Source: Roseibium aestuarii (lineage in GTDB: Bacteria > Pseudomonadota > Alphaproteobacteria > Rhizobiales > Stappiaceae). Taken from it: a stretch of DNA of 64,000 bases. The translations under genes and the position numbers were made by a program. Each line of letters starts with the position of its first letter. Positions within the stretch are counted from its first letter, which is position 1. The notes beneath the pieces were generated by a model. That model was not told the origin of the DNA and did no database searches. It was given only the letters and a program-made list of their open reading frames with translations. Below are positions 44,311-52,725 of this stretch, piece after piece. The stretch covers positions 82,560 to 146,559 of the forward strand of contig NZ_VORA01000007.1 in NCBI RefSeq assembly GCF_008477545.1, written 5' to 3'.

Positions 44311-44396
44311 GTCTTGCTTTCGAAGAATTTGAAAACAATTTTGGGCAGGTTGGTAAACCCTTTCTTCGGGGCCTGTCAGATTACGGGGCAGCATCC

Positions 44397-44801
44397 ATGA
44401 GCCGGATCGTTCTTGTGGTGGCCTGCGCGCTGATCGACGCGGATGGCCGTGTCCTTCTGGCGCAGCGGCCGGAAGGCAAGTCGATGGCGGGTTTGTGGGA
44501 GTTTCCCGGCGGCAAGGTCGAGACCGGCGAGCGCCCCGAGGAAAGTCTCATCCGCGAATTGCGCGAGGAGCTGGGCCTTACGGTTAAGGAAGCGTGTCTC
44601 GCTCCGCTGACCTTCGCCAGCCACGCTTATGAAGATTTTCATCTTCTGATGCCTTTATTCGTGTGTCGCCGCTGGGAAGGCACACCGACCGGTCGGGAAG
44701 GACAGGCTCTGAAATGGGTGCGTCCGGTCCGGTTGAGGGACTATCCCATGCCGGCGGCCGACGAGCCCCTGATCCCGTTCCTGATGGACCTGGTGGGCTG
44801 A
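44397..44801 (+). CDS. mutT: 8-oxo-dGTP diphosphatase (MutT)
   Basis: 134 residues. The complete NUDIX box is GGKVETGERPEESLIREL followed by REELGL. The N-terminal VVACALIDADGRVLLAQRPE and WEFPG preceding the box are typical of MutT, which removes 8-oxo-dGTP from the nucleotide pool. It comes after argJ, as in many alphaproteobacteria. The ribosome site is weak (GGGGCAG). A thiamine-phosphate-synthase fusion, seen in some homologues, is absent. Confidence 0.92.
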   Translation: MSRIVLVVACALIDADGRVLLAQRPEGKSMAGLWEFPGGKVETGERPEESLIRELREELGLTVKEACLAPLTFASHAYEDFHLLMPLFVCRRWEGTPTGREGQALKWVRPVRLRDYPMPAADEPLIPFLMDLVG

Positions 44802-44835
44802 CGTTCAACCCTCGCCGGATCCGGGAGCCCAGGAC

Positions 44836-45066
44836 ATGTTCAGGACTGCAGCAAAGCCGTTTTCCTTCCTGCGCCGCTCCGTTTCCCTGGTACGCGATTT
44901 TGGCCGTGACGAACGCGGGGCCGTCGCCATCGAATATGGCGTGATCGTCCTGCTCATGGCGATTGCCATCGTGGCAACCCTTCTTTCCATTGGCGAGACC
45001 CTGCGCGACGGCTACTTCGCCGAAGCCTCTGCCGGTCTGCAGCAGGCCGCCAGCACCGGAAACTGA
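44836..45066 (+). CDS. Flp/Fap-type pilin (orphan)
   Basis: 76 residues with the type IVb pilin plan: a basic leader (MFRTAAKPFSFLRRSVSLVR), a prepilin-peptidase site ERG/AVAIEYG with Glu and Tyr at +5 and +6, a hydrophobic helix (GVIVLLMAIAIVATLLSIG), and a short polar tail. GGGAG stands 7-8 nt before the ATG. A strong terminator follows. No tad/cpa assembly genes or prepilin peptidase lie in the window, so it must use a remote system or do something else. Confidence 0.9.
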   Translation: MFRTAAKPFSFLRRSVSLVRDFGRDERGAVAIEYGVIVLLMAIAIVATLLSIGETLRDGYFAEASAGLQQAASTGN

Positions 45067-45100
45067 TCTTTTTTTTCTCGTCCCCCCGCGACGATCCCTC

Positions 45101-45130
45101 AGGCGACCTTCGGGTCGCCTTTCTTCTTTT
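45101..45130 (+). terminator. rho-independent terminator
   Basis: AGGCGACC (45101-45108), tetraloop TTCG, GGTCGCCT (45113-45120), then TTCTTCTTTT. It ends the pilin transcript. Confidence 0.95.
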
Positions 45131-45146
45131 CGGAGGGTGGCCGGTC

Positions 45147-46040
45147 TCAGCCCGAGGGCTTTTCCAGCGGTGCGAGGGCATCCGCCAGGCGCATCCTGGC
45201 CGAGCCGGGCTTCAGCGGCTTCTGCTGGCTTTCATGCGGGGCCCAGCCCGAGAGGGAGACGAGGGTGAAGGTGGCGCGGATGCGTCCATCCGGATCCGCA
45301 TGCCGCTCGGCATAGAGCTCGGCGGCGCGCTGGAACACACGGCGCGTCAGGGGACGGCGGCTGCGGTCCGTCAGGATCGACGTGGCGCCCATGGCCCGCA
45401 GGTCGCGCAGCAGCGCGAAGAGACTGTCGTAGCGCACGGTCAGCCGGTCGAGATCGGTGACCGGAAGGGCGAAACCCGCCCGTTGCAGCAGTCCCCCCAG
45501 GTCCCGCACATCGGCAAAGGGAAGTACCCTCGGGCTGGCGCCATCCGACGTTTCGATCTCCGCCTGCATCATCACCTCGCGCAACTCGTGCAGGCTGTCG
45601 CCGCCGATCAGGGCGCCGAGGAACAGGCCGTCCGGCTTCAGCGCCCGGCGGATCTGCACCAGCGCGCCCGGCAGATCGTTGACGAAATGCAGGGAAAGAA
45701 GGGAGGTGACGAGATCGACCGATCCGTCGGCCAGGGGAGGAATGGCGTCGTCAAAGACGAAATCGGCGGCCGGCACGCCGCCGCGCGGATCGGCCACAAG
45801 GGGATCGCCGCGCAGGATCCGGTCCACCTTGCCCGATCGCTGCAGGGCCTGCGCCGCAAGTCCGCCCTGGGCGGAGAGGTCGACGGCCAGACCGAAGCGC
45901 CGGCTGAGGGCGGCGAGACGCTCGTCCAGGTCCTCTGCCGCGAGGCGCACCAGAAAATCCGCTCCGGCGACATTCGCCTCCAGCGCACGGGCCCGGCGAC
46001 GGGCCAGAAGCGCACGGTCAAAGGGAAGGGGCTGGGACAT
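45147..46040 (-). CDS. SAM-dependent methyltransferase-fold protein, NDUFAF5/BioC-like
   Basis: 297 residues. It begins LPFDRALLARRRARALEANV, the pattern of bacterial NDUFAF5 homologues. The SAM motif I is weak (GLAVDLSAQGGLAAQAL), post-I regions read DFVFDDAIPPLADGSVDLVT and SLLSLHFVNDLPGAL, and the C-terminal half contains LRDLRAMGATSI. In mitochondria NDUFAF5 hydroxylates an arginine of complex I subunit NDUFS7. Whether this protein methylates, hydroxylates or acts on complex I is unknown. The start is set at the ATG at 46040. It is divergent from comF, a pair often seen in alphaproteobacteria. Confidence 0.85.
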   Translation of the reverse strand: MSQPLPFDRALLARRRARALEANVAGADFLVRLAAEDLDERLAALSRRFGLAVDLSAQGGLAAQALQRSGKVDRILRGDPLVADPRGGVPAADFVFDDAIPPLADGSVDLVTSLLSLHFVNDLPGALVQIRRALKPDGLFLGALIGGDSLHELREVMMQAEIETSDGASPRVLPFADVRDLGGLLQRAGFALPVTDLDRLTVRYDSLFALLRDLRAMGATSILTDRSRRPLTRRVFQRAAELYAERHADPDGRIRATFTLVSLSGWAPHESQQKPLKPGSARMRLADALAPLEKPSG

Positions 46041-46162
46041 GGGCAGGCGGTTCCGGTGTTGCTGCGAGGGGGCAGGCGTGTTGACGGCGCAGATATGGCG
46101 CGTCGTGTCGTGCAGGTCAAAGCGTGATACGCTTTTCCTCATCATCAGGGAGGCAGGAACAG

Positions 46163-46978
46163 GTGGACGATCCGGCCGGGGACGGGATCAGGGCAGGCTG
46201 GGGCTGGGGGCAGACGCGCCGCCTGCTGTCCGACTTCACGCGTGTCGGGCTCGACCTTCTGCTGCCGCCCCGCTGCCTGACCTGCGATACGCCAACGGCC
46301 CGCGCCGACGGACTGTGCGGCGGGTGCTGGACGGGCCTGCGCTTCATCACGCCCCCCTTTTGCGCGGTCTATGGTACGCCCTTCACCCATGATCTGGGGG
46401 AGGGAAGCGTGAGCGCCCGCGCGCTCAGCGATCCGCCTGCTTTCGGCCGGGCCCGGGCGGCGGTGCTCTACAGCGGGCCGGCGCGGGATCTGGTGACCGG
46501 TCTCAAGTTCTCGCGACGCCGCGAGCTGGCGCCGGTCATGGCCCGGCTGATGATGCGTCCGGCGGCGGAGCTCCTTGCGCCCGAGACCCTTTTCGTGCCC
46601 GTGCCCCTGCATTCGCTCCGGCGCATAGGACGGCGGTTCAACCAGTCGGCGGACCTTGCCCGTCATCTGGCCCGGATGACGGACACTGCGTGGGACGCGG
46701 GCACCCTTGTGCGGACGAAGGCCACGCGCCAGCAGGTGGGGTTGCAGGCCAGGGCGCGGCATCTCAACGTGCGCAATGCGTTCCGGGTGCCGGAAGATCG
46801 CATGGGGTTGCTTGCTGGACGGCCGGTGGTCCTGATCGACGACGTGCTGACGACCGGGGCCACCGTCTCGGCTTGCGCCCGGGCGCTGCTGAAGGCCGGG
46901 GCGGGGCGGGTCGACGTGCTGACCTTCGCCATGGCGGTGCCGGGTGAGGCGGATGAGGACACCGATTTCGACCTCTGA
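46163..46978 (+). CDS. comF: ComF family phosphoribosyltransferase-like protein
   Basis: 271 residues. An N-terminal zinc ribbon has CLTCDTPTARADGLCGGCW with a further cysteine in TPPFC. The C-terminal PRTase domain carries VFVPVPLHSLRRIGRRFNQS-type and VVLIDDVLTTGATVSACARA (PRPP loop) motifs. ComF supports DNA uptake in competent bacteria but is widespread without competence. I prefer the GTG at 46163 because AGGA lies just upstream; a GTG 13 codons earlier (46124) is possible. Confidence 0.9.
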   Translation: MDDPAGDGIRAGWGWGQTRRLLSDFTRVGLDLLLPPRCLTCDTPTARADGLCGGCWTGLRFITPPFCAVYGTPFTHDLGEGSVSARALSDPPAFGRARAAVLYSGPARDLVTGLKFSRRRELAPVMARLMMRPAAELLAPETLFVPVPLHSLRRIGRRFNQSADLARHLARMTDTAWDAGTLVRTKATRQQVGLQARARHLNVRNAFRVPEDRMGLLAGRPVVLIDDVLTTGATVSACARALLKAGAGRVDVLTFAMAVPGEADEDTDFDL

Positions 46979-47054
46979 GGCGGCAAAGCGCGAAGACCTG
47001 TCTTCGGACTGTGCCAAGCCCTTGTGCTCACGGACGGTTTGATCGCGAGCTTGC

Positions 47055-47084
47055 TTGCTCAAATGCTGGTCGAGACCATATAAG
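47055..47084 (+). promoter_or_regulatory. possible promoter of grxC
   Basis: TATAAG (47079-47084, 5/6 match) is preceded by TTGCTC (47055-47060, 3/6) with an 18-bp spacer, about 46 bp before the grxC start. Confidence 0.4.
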
Positions 47085-47130
47085 CAGCCATGAGGGGCTT
47101 ATCGGAGCCGAGAAATCGACGAGGAGCCAA

Positions 47131-47388
47131 ATGGCCAACGTAACCATCTACACCCGGCAGCTGTGCGGGTTCTGCACAGCTGCAAAGCGCCTTCTGGACA
47201 AGAAGGGCGTGAAATACACCGAGCATGATGCCACCTTCGATCAGGGCCTCAAGAAGGAAATGATCCAGAAGGCGAACGGGCGCAGCACGTTCCCGCAGAT
47301 CTTCATCGGCTCCACCCATGTGGGTGGCTGTGACGATCTGCATGATCTCGACCGGGCGGGCAAGCTCGACCGGCTTCTGGCGGGCTGA
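47131..47388 (+). CDS. grxC: glutaredoxin 3
   Basis: 85 residues, a single glutaredoxin domain. The dithiol active site is CGFC (Cys12, Cys15) rather than the usual CPYC; TFPQIFIGSTHVGGCDDLHD holds the cis-proline TFPQ and the glutathione-binding GGCDD. It reduces protein and glutathione disulfides. GAGGAG stands 5 nt before the ATG at 47131; the longer frame upstream is noncoding. It leads the grxC–nitrilase–DUF1178 run, 45 bp before the next gene. Confidence 0.94.
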   Translation: MANVTIYTRQLCGFCTAAKRLLDKKGVKYTEHDATFDQGLKKEMIQKANGRSTFPQIFIGSTHVGGCDDLHDLDRAGKLDRLLAG

Positions 47389-47433
47389 GCGTCCGTCCAC
47401 GCGCCATCAGGGCCGCAAGGCAGGAGAAGATCC

Positions 47434-48303
47434 ATGAGCATATTCACGGCCGCCTGCGTCCAGATGCGCAGTGGCAAGACCGTTGCCGACAACATCGCCC
47501 AGGCGGAGGGCCTCATTCGGGAGGCGGCCTCCGCCGGGGCGCATTTCATCCAGACCCCGGAGATGACCAACGTCCTGGTCCGCAGCCGCGAGGAGCTCAT
47601 GGAGCGGATCGTTCCGGAGGCCCAGGACGCGACGCTGGCCCGTTTCCGCGCCCTGGCCGCAGATCTGGGCGTGTGGATCCATGCCGGGTCGCTTGCCATC
47701 CTGCTGGAGGGCGGCAAGGTCGCCAACCGGGCGTTCCTGATCGATCCGGCCGGATCCGTCGCCGCGCGCTACGACAAGATCCACATGTTCGACGTGGACC
47801 TGCCCAATGGCGAGAGCTGGCGCGAATCCGCCACCTACGAGCCGGGCCAGCAGACGATGATTGCCGAGCTTCCCTGGCTGAAGATGGGCATGGCCGTCTG
47901 TTATGACGTGCGGTTCCCGGCGATCTTCCGCACCCAGGCGCGGGAAGGCGCAGGGATGCTGACCATGCCGGCTGCCTTCACCCGTCAGACCGGCGAGGCG
48001 CACTGGCATGTGCTGCAGCGGGCCCGGGCCATCGAGAATGGCGCCTATGTGGTTTCGGCCGCACAGGGCGGCGTGCATGAGGACGGACGCGAGACCTACG
48101 GCCACAGCCTGATTGTCGATCCCTGGGGCAAGGTGATTGCCGAAGTGAATTCCGATGCGCCGGGCGTGGCTCTTGCCGAGATCGACCCGCAGGAAGTGAT
48201 CAAGGCCCGGCAGCGGATCCCTGCCATCGCCAACGAGCGCAGCTTCGCGGTGTGCCGGACGCAGGCCGGTTCGGAACCTGCGCTGGAGGAGACCCTGGCT
48301 TGA
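47434..48303 (+). CDS. carbon-nitrogen hydrolase (Nit1-like, probable deaminated glutathione amidase)
   Basis: 289 residues of the nitrilase superfamily with its catalytic triad: Glu43 (IQTPEMTNVLV), Lys115 (ARYDKIHMFDVDL), Cys156 (MGMAVCYDVRFPAIF). The sequence follows the Nit1 branch, which hydrolyses deaminated glutathione, a repair reaction; its place beside glutaredoxin supports this. AGGAG lies 8 nt before the ATG. Its last bases overlap the next gene's TTG start as TTGA. Confidence 0.93.
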   Translation: MSIFTAACVQMRSGKTVADNIAQAEGLIREAASAGAHFIQTPEMTNVLVRSREELMERIVPEAQDATLARFRALAADLGVWIHAGSLAILLEGGKVANRAFLIDPAGSVAARYDKIHMFDVDLPNGESWRESATYEPGQQTMIAELPWLKMGMAVCYDVRFPAIFRTQAREGAGMLTMPAAFTRQTGEAHWHVLQRARAIENGAYVVSAAQGGVHEDGRETYGHSLIVDPWGKVIAEVNSDAPGVALAEIDPQEVIKARQRIPAIANERSFAVCRTQAGSEPALEETLA

Positions 48304-48845
48304 TCCGCTATCGTCTGGTTTGTGACCAGTCTCACGATTTCGAGGCCTGGTTCCGCAATTCGGAAGATTTCGACACCCAGTCCCGGCGGAAGCTGGTGAC
48401 CTGTCCGCAGTGCGGCTCGGCTACGGTGGGAAAGGGGCTCATGGCTCCCTCGGTCTCCACAAGCCGCAAGCAGGAACAGGTTGCCCGGGAGATGGCTGCG
48501 CTGCAAGGCGCCGGCGCCCCCGAAGACACGACCCCTGCTCAGGTGCAGGCCCCTGCCAAGGTGCCTGTGCCGCAACCCGCCCCGGCCGCTGCCAGTGCCA
48601 GTCTGATGACGCAGGATCCCCGGATCGCCGCCCTCGTGGAAGGGGTGCGGGCGCTGCGGACCAAGTTGCTGGAGAATTCCGATTATGTCGGCACCGACTT
48701 CGCCGAGGAAGCCCGGCGGATCCATTACGGCGAGGCCGAAGCGCGCACCATTCATGGGGAAACGAGCCTCGAGGATGCGCGCGAGCTGATCGAGGAGGGG
48801 GTGTCGCTGGTGCCGATCCCCGTGCTGCCGGACGATCAGAACTGA
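48300..48845 (+). CDS. DUF1178 family protein
   Basis: 181 residues. It begins L/MIRYRLVCDQSHDFEAWFRN, the DUF1178 hallmark, with a knuckle-like TCPQCGSATVGKGLMAPS (two cysteines plus Cys8, a partial zinc ribbon). The middle is Ala/Pro/Gln-rich. The C-terminal half reads TKLLENSDYVGTDFAEEARR and HYGEAEARTIHGETSLEDAR. The start is TTG at 48300, sharing TTGA with the nitrilase stop, with GGAGGAG about 9-15 nt upstream. No function is known; the pairing with nitrilase and grxC is conserved in alphaproteobacteria. Confidence 0.9.
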   Translation: MIRYRLVCDQSHDFEAWFRNSEDFDTQSRRKLVTCPQCGSATVGKGLMAPSVSTSRKQEQVAREMAALQGAGAPEDTTPAQVQAPAKVPVPQPAPAAASASLMTQDPRIAALVEGVRALRTKLLENSDYVGTDFAEEARRIHYGEAEARTIHGETSLEDARELIEEGVSLVPIPVLPDDQN

Positions 48846-48888
48846 CACGCCGCGCGATAGATACCTCCCGTATCTGGCGGCATCTCAC

Positions 48889-48922
48889 AAAAAAAGGCCC
48901 GTCCTCCTGTCGAGTTCGGGCC
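48889..48922 (-). terminator. rho-independent terminator of the phasin gene
   Basis: GGCCCG (48896-48901) pairs with CGGGCC (48917-48922). On the minus strand the stem is followed by seven T. It stands 36 bp after the phasin stop and also faces the DUF1178 gene. Confidence 0.8.
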
Positions 48923-48958
48923 ATTTTCATGGTGTCGCAGGGTGTGACCGTGAGTGTC

Positions 48959-49438
48959 TCAGGCCGCCTTCGGCTTGCCTGCGTCATTGGCGGCCGAGCT
49001 TGCGGTTTCGGCGGCCGCACGGGTGATGTCGGTGGCGGTTTCGCGCAGCTCTTCGGCTGCCGAGAGACCTTCGGTGAAGCAGGTCTGGAGCAGGTCCGAC
49101 TGGGCCGAGAAATGGTCCCGGTAGGCATCGACCATCCGGGCGTAGAAGTCCTGCATCGTCGAGGCGGCATCCTTCGGATCGCGGCACTCGGTGATGGCGG
49201 CGACGAGCTCCAGATCTTCCTTCCAGCGGGTCATGGCGAATTCGGCCTGGCGCTCGAAGCACTGGCGCATGGTGTCGGTGGTCAGGGACTGGAACTTCTG
49301 GGCGGCCGAGAAAGCCTGACCCTCGAGCATGTCCTCATAGGCGCCGAGGGAAAGCCCCCAGGGGCCTTTCGGTGCCATGCGATCCGATGAAGACGAGCGG
49401 CCTGATGCGGGTTTCCGGGATTGGGAAGCTGTCGGCAT
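48959..49438 (-). CDS. phasin family protein
   Basis: 159 residues. After a Ser/Lys-rich N-terminal 35 residues comes an all-helical phasin domain: AFSAAQKFQSLTTDTMRQCF, TRWKEDLELVAAITECRDPK, DAASTMQDFYARMVDAYRDH. The C-terminus is AAAETASSAANDAGKPKAA, an Ala/Lys tail common in phasins. Phasins coat polyhydroxyalkanoate granules. AGGAGGAGG lies 5 nt before the ATG at 49438, an unusually strong site that fits high expression; the in-frame extension to 49636 is not needed. No PHA synthase gene is in the window. Confidence 0.87.
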   Translation of the reverse strand: MPTASQSRKPASGRSSSSDRMAPKGPWGLSLGAYEDMLEGQAFSAAQKFQSLTTDTMRQCFERQAEFAMTRWKEDLELVAAITECRDPKDAASTMQDFYARMVDAYRDHFSAQSDLLQTCFTEGLSAAEELRETATDITRAAAETASSAANDAGKPKAA

Positions 49439-49638
49439 GATATCCTCCTCCTGGCTAGGATCCTGAGATGGCATCGCCCTGCCCATTCTCTGCTGCGTGG
49501 CTGTCATGGCGTGACCTGCCGCTGCATGCGGCGGATCTCCTGCCTCGGGCCGATCGATCCGGGGGCAAGGGGTGACGCATTTGCGTGTCCCTGGAACCTC
49601 CGGTGGGGCGACGTTGCGCGTCGGCCTGATCCACACGC

Positions 49639-49654
49639 GGAAGTATATACTTCC
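49639..49654. promoter_or_regulatory. 16-bp perfect palindrome upstream of the phasin gene
   Basis: GGAAGTATATACTTCC is perfectly self-complementary with no spacer. It lies about 200 bp upstream of the phasin start and about 73 bp past the end of the next gene, in a gene-free 288-bp stretch. An AT-rich core in GC-rich DNA suggests a dimeric repressor site or an overlap with a -10 box (TATACT). It does not look like the TGC-rich PhaR operators known from other bacteria. Confidence 0.5.
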
Positions 49655-49726
49655 CTTACGGCATTATCCTGATGAAAAATGTCGCAGGCTAAAGTCTAAG
49701 ATCGGAGCTGCCTGTAGAGGCGGCCT

Positions 49727-50437
49727 TCAGCGCGGGGAAAAGGCGGAGGTCGAGCCGATCCAGCACTTGAGCGCGGCCGTGATCGCCCCGGGGGCTTCGA
49801 GGGTGGACAAATGTCCGCAATCCGGAACGATTTCCAGGGTGCTGCCGGGGATGAGCCCGTGCATCTCGCGGGACAGGTCCGGCGGGGTCAGGGTGTCCCC
49901 CGCGCCGACGAGGACCAGTGTCGGGCACGTGATCTGCGGCAGGAAGGGGCGCGAATCCATCCGGCCGATGATCGCCCTGGTCTGGCGGATGAAGGCGTCC
50001 GGGCCGGTTTCCTCGGCCATCTCGACGACTGTTGCCTTCAGCTCGGCGTCATCGCGCCGGTTCTCATGCACGAAGCCGGGGTAGAGCAGCTCGGGCACCC
50101 GTGCGAAGCCGCGGTCCTCGGTCAAGCGGATCAGCACGTTGCGCCGCTCCGTCTGCTCGGGCGTGTCGGCACGGGCATTGGTGTCGAGCAGCGCCAGACG
50201 GCTAACCCGCTCCGGGGCCTGGCGCAGGATCTCCAGGGCGATGTAACCACCCATGGAGAGGCCGCAAAGGGCGAAGCGATCAGGCGCCGCGGTCAGCACG
50301 TCCCGCGCAATGGCTGCGATGCTGTCATGGCCGCGATGGTCGGCCACCAGGATCTGGCGGTCGGCAAAGGCCACGATCTGCGGTGCGTAGAGCGTCTGGG
50401 TGCACAGAAGACCGGGAACGAGGACCAGTGGCTCCAT
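49727..50437 (-). CDS. alpha/beta hydrolase
   Basis: 236 residues. Oxyanion region LVLVPGLLCTQTLY, nucleophile FALCGLSMGGYIALEIL, acid GAGDTLTPPDLS and histidine VPDCGHLSTLEAP complete the fold. It starts with ATG 3 bp after the ubiG stop, so the two are cotranscribed. The substrate is unknown; it is the type often annotated as pimeloyl-ACP methyl ester carboxylesterase, without proof here. Confidence 0.9.
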   Translation of the reverse strand: MEPLVLVPGLLCTQTLYAPQIVAFADRQILVADHRGHDSIAAIARDVLTAAPDRFALCGLSMGGYIALEILRQAPERVSRLALLDTNARADTPEQTERRNVLIRLTEDRGFARVPELLYPGFVHENRRDDAELKATVVEMAEETGPDAFIRQTRAIIGRMDSRPFLPQITCPTLVLVGAGDTLTPPDLSREMHGLIPGSTLEIVPDCGHLSTLEAPGAITAALKCWIGSTSAFSPR

Positions 50438-50440
50438 GGC

Positions 50441-51208
50441 TTACTTCGCCCGTTCGGCGAGCAACATGTAGTTCACGTCCATGTCCCGCGACGGGCCCCA
50501 GCGGTCGAGGAGGGGGTTGTAGGTCACGCCCGTGCGGTCGACGATGCTCATGCCGGCGGCTCCCAGCGGGCCTTCGATCTCCTGCGGACGCACCAGCTTG
50601 TCATAGGAGTGGGTGCCCTTGGGCAGCCAGCGCAGGACGCGCTCCGCGCCGACGATGGCCAGCGCATAGGCCTTCATGGTGCGGTTGATGGTGGCGACGA
50701 ACATCAGGCCGCCGGGCTTGACCATGCTGGCGGTCTTTTCCAGGAACAGGGGCACGTCGGCCACGTGTTCGACCACTTCCATGTTGAGCACCACGTCGAA
50801 GGTCTCGCCGGCTGCGGCAAGGTCCTCGGCGGTCGACGCCCGGTAGTCGATGGTCAGGCCGCTCTGCTGGGCGTGGAGGCCGGCAATGCGGATGTTGGTC
50901 TCGGAGGGGTCAGCGCCGACCACGTCGGCACCGAGGCGCGCCATGGGTTCGCTGAGAAGGCCGCCGCCGCAGCCGATGTCGAGGAAGCGCAGGCCGGAGA
51001 AGGCGTCGGAGGCGCGCCAGTCGCGACCGAAATGGGCACAGACCTTTTCCTTGATGTAGGACAGGCGCACCGGCTGGAACTTGTGCAGCGGCTTGAACTT
51101 GCCGGTCGGGTCCCACCACTCGTCGGCCATGGCGGAGAACCGGGCAACTTCGGTCTCGTCGATGGTGGAGCCTGTGCCCTGGGTCGTGCTGGAGCCCGTG
51201 CTGCTCAT
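50441..51208 (-). CDS. ubiG: ubiquinone biosynthesis O-methyltransferase
   Basis: 255 residues. UbiG carries out both O-methylations in ubiquinone synthesis. Diagnostic features: [20 protein letters not shown] at the N-terminus, SAM motif [32 protein letters not shown], and [21 protein letters not shown] set the start at the ATG at 51208, with AAGGA 8 nt upstream; an ATG three codons earlier sits on the ribosome site. Divergent from lysC. Confidence 0.97.
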   Translation of the reverse strand: MSSTGSSTTQGTGSTIDETEVARFSAMADEWWDPTGKFKPLHKFQPVRLSYIKEKVCAHFGRDWRASDAFSGLRFLDIGCGGGLLSEPMARLGADVVGADPSETNIRIAGLHAQQSGLTIDYRASTAEDLAAAGETFDVVLNMEVVEHVADVPLFLEKTASMVKPGGLMFVATINRTMKAYALAIVGAERVLRWLPKGTHSYDKLVRPQEIEGPLGAAGMSIVDRTGVTYNPLLDRWGPSRDMDVNYMLLAERAK

Positions 51209-51398
51209 GGTCTGCATCCTTCAGATTGGGCGGGGGACGCGAAGTCTCTCCCTGAAAGAGGTTCCTTGTCGCTCTCGCCGGTTTTGTCAAGGCGTGGCTT
51301 GCGAGGCGCGGGCAGTCACTGTATGGATGTCGCCCGATCCGCAAGAGGCGCCCGGTCGGGTTCCTCTCCTACTCCTTGCAGGAAGATTTTAGAGCTCC

Positions 51399-52649
51399 AT
51401 GGCGCGTTTGGTTATGAAATTCGGCGGCACTTCGGTGGCCGATCTGGACCGGATCCGGAACGTGGCGCGGCACGTGAAACGGGAAGTGGATGCCGGCCAC
51501 GAGGTGGCGGTCGTCGTTTCCGCGATGGCGGGCCAGACCAACAAGCTGGTCGACTTTTGCCGGCAGGCCTCTCCGCTGCATGATGCGCGCGAATATGACG
51601 CCGTCGTTGCTTCCGGTGAGCAGGTCACATCGGGCCTTCTGGCCATCGTGCTGCAGGACATGGGCGTGAACGCTCGCTCCTGGCAGGGCTGGCAGGTGCC
51701 GATCAAGACCGACGAGAACCATGGCGCCGCGCGCATCAAGGAAATCGACGGCAGCTTCCTGATCGAACGCATTTCCCAGGGCCAGGTGGCCGTTCTGGCC
51801 GGCTTCCAGGGTCTGGCGCCGGACAACCGGATCTCTACCCTCGGCCGTGGCGGATCAGACACCAGCGCCGTTGCGATTGCCGCTGCCATCAAGGCCGACC
51901 GCTGCGACATCTACACCGACGTGGACGGCGTCTACACGACCGACCCGCGCATCGTCCCGAAAGCCAAGCGTCTGGATCGCGTTTCCTTCGAGGAAATGCT
52001 CGAGATGGCGAGCCTCGGTGCCAAGGTGCTGCAGGTGCGTTCGGTCGAGATGGCCATGGTTCACGGTGTGCGCACCTTCGTGCGCTCCAGTTTCGATGAT
52101 CCCGATGCACCGCAGGTCGGCGTCGGCGATCTTCCCCCCGGTACCCTTATCTGCGACGAGGATGAGCTCGTGGAACAGCAAGTTGTGACCGGCATCGCCT
52201 TCTCGAAGGACGAAGCCCAGATTTCCATCCGTGATGTGGCCGACAAGCCGGGCGTCGCCCATTCGGTCTTCGGTCCGATGGCGGATTCCAACATCAACGT
52301 GGACATGATCGTCCAGAACATCTCGCCGGACGGGGCCACCACGGACATCACCTTCACGGTGCCGGACGCCGACTACGACCGGGCCATGAAGGTTCTGAAC
52401 GACAACCGCGAGCAGATCGGTTTCCAGAACATCGAAGGCGCGCGGGATGTGGTGAAGGTGTCGGTCATCGGCATCGGCATGCGCTCTCACGCCGGCATCG
52501 CGGCCGACTGTTTCCGCGGCCTGGCCAGCAAGGGCATCAACATCCGGGCGATCACCACGTCCGAGATCAAGATCTCCGTTCTGATCGATTCCGCCTATAC
52601 GGAACTTGCAGTGCGGACTCTCCATTCGCTATACGGTTTGGACGGGTAA
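51399..52649 (+). CDS. lysC: aspartate kinase
   Basis: 416 residues. It phosphorylates aspartate to begin Lys, Thr and Met synthesis. Kinase domain: LVMKFGGTSVADLDRIRNV, VVSAMAGQTNKL, GRGGSDTSAVAIAAAIKADR, YTDVDGVYTTDPRIV. The C-terminal third holds two ACT domains (ISIRDVADKPGVAHSVFGPM and VSVIGIGMRSHAGIA), which give feedback inhibition by lysine and/or threonine. Only a weak AGAG precedes the ATG. ptsP follows after 76 bp. Confidence 0.97.
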   Translation: MARLVMKFGGTSVADLDRIRNVARHVKREVDAGHEVAVVVSAMAGQTNKLVDFCRQASPLHDAREYDAVVASGEQVTSGLLAIVLQDMGVNARSWQGWQVPIKTDENHGAARIKEIDGSFLIERISQGQVAVLAGFQGLAPDNRISTLGRGGSDTSAVAIAAAIKADRCDIYTDVDGVYTTDPRIVPKAKRLDRVSFEEMLEMASLGAKVLQVRSVEMAMVHGVRTFVRSSFDDPDAPQVGVGDLPPGTLICDEDELVEQQVVTGIAFSKDEAQISIRDVADKPGVAHSVFGPMADSNINVDMIVQNISPDGATTDITFTVPDADYDRAMKVLNDNREQIGFQNIEGARDVVKVSVIGIGMRSHAGIAADCFRGLASKGINIRAITTSEIKISVLIDSAYTELAVRTLHSLYGLDG

Positions 52650-52725
52650 GTTCATACTGGCACTTTCCCTTTCGCATTCCGCCCGGAATGCGGAAGGGTC
52701 GGACCAGGGAATGACGGGGTAGGCG

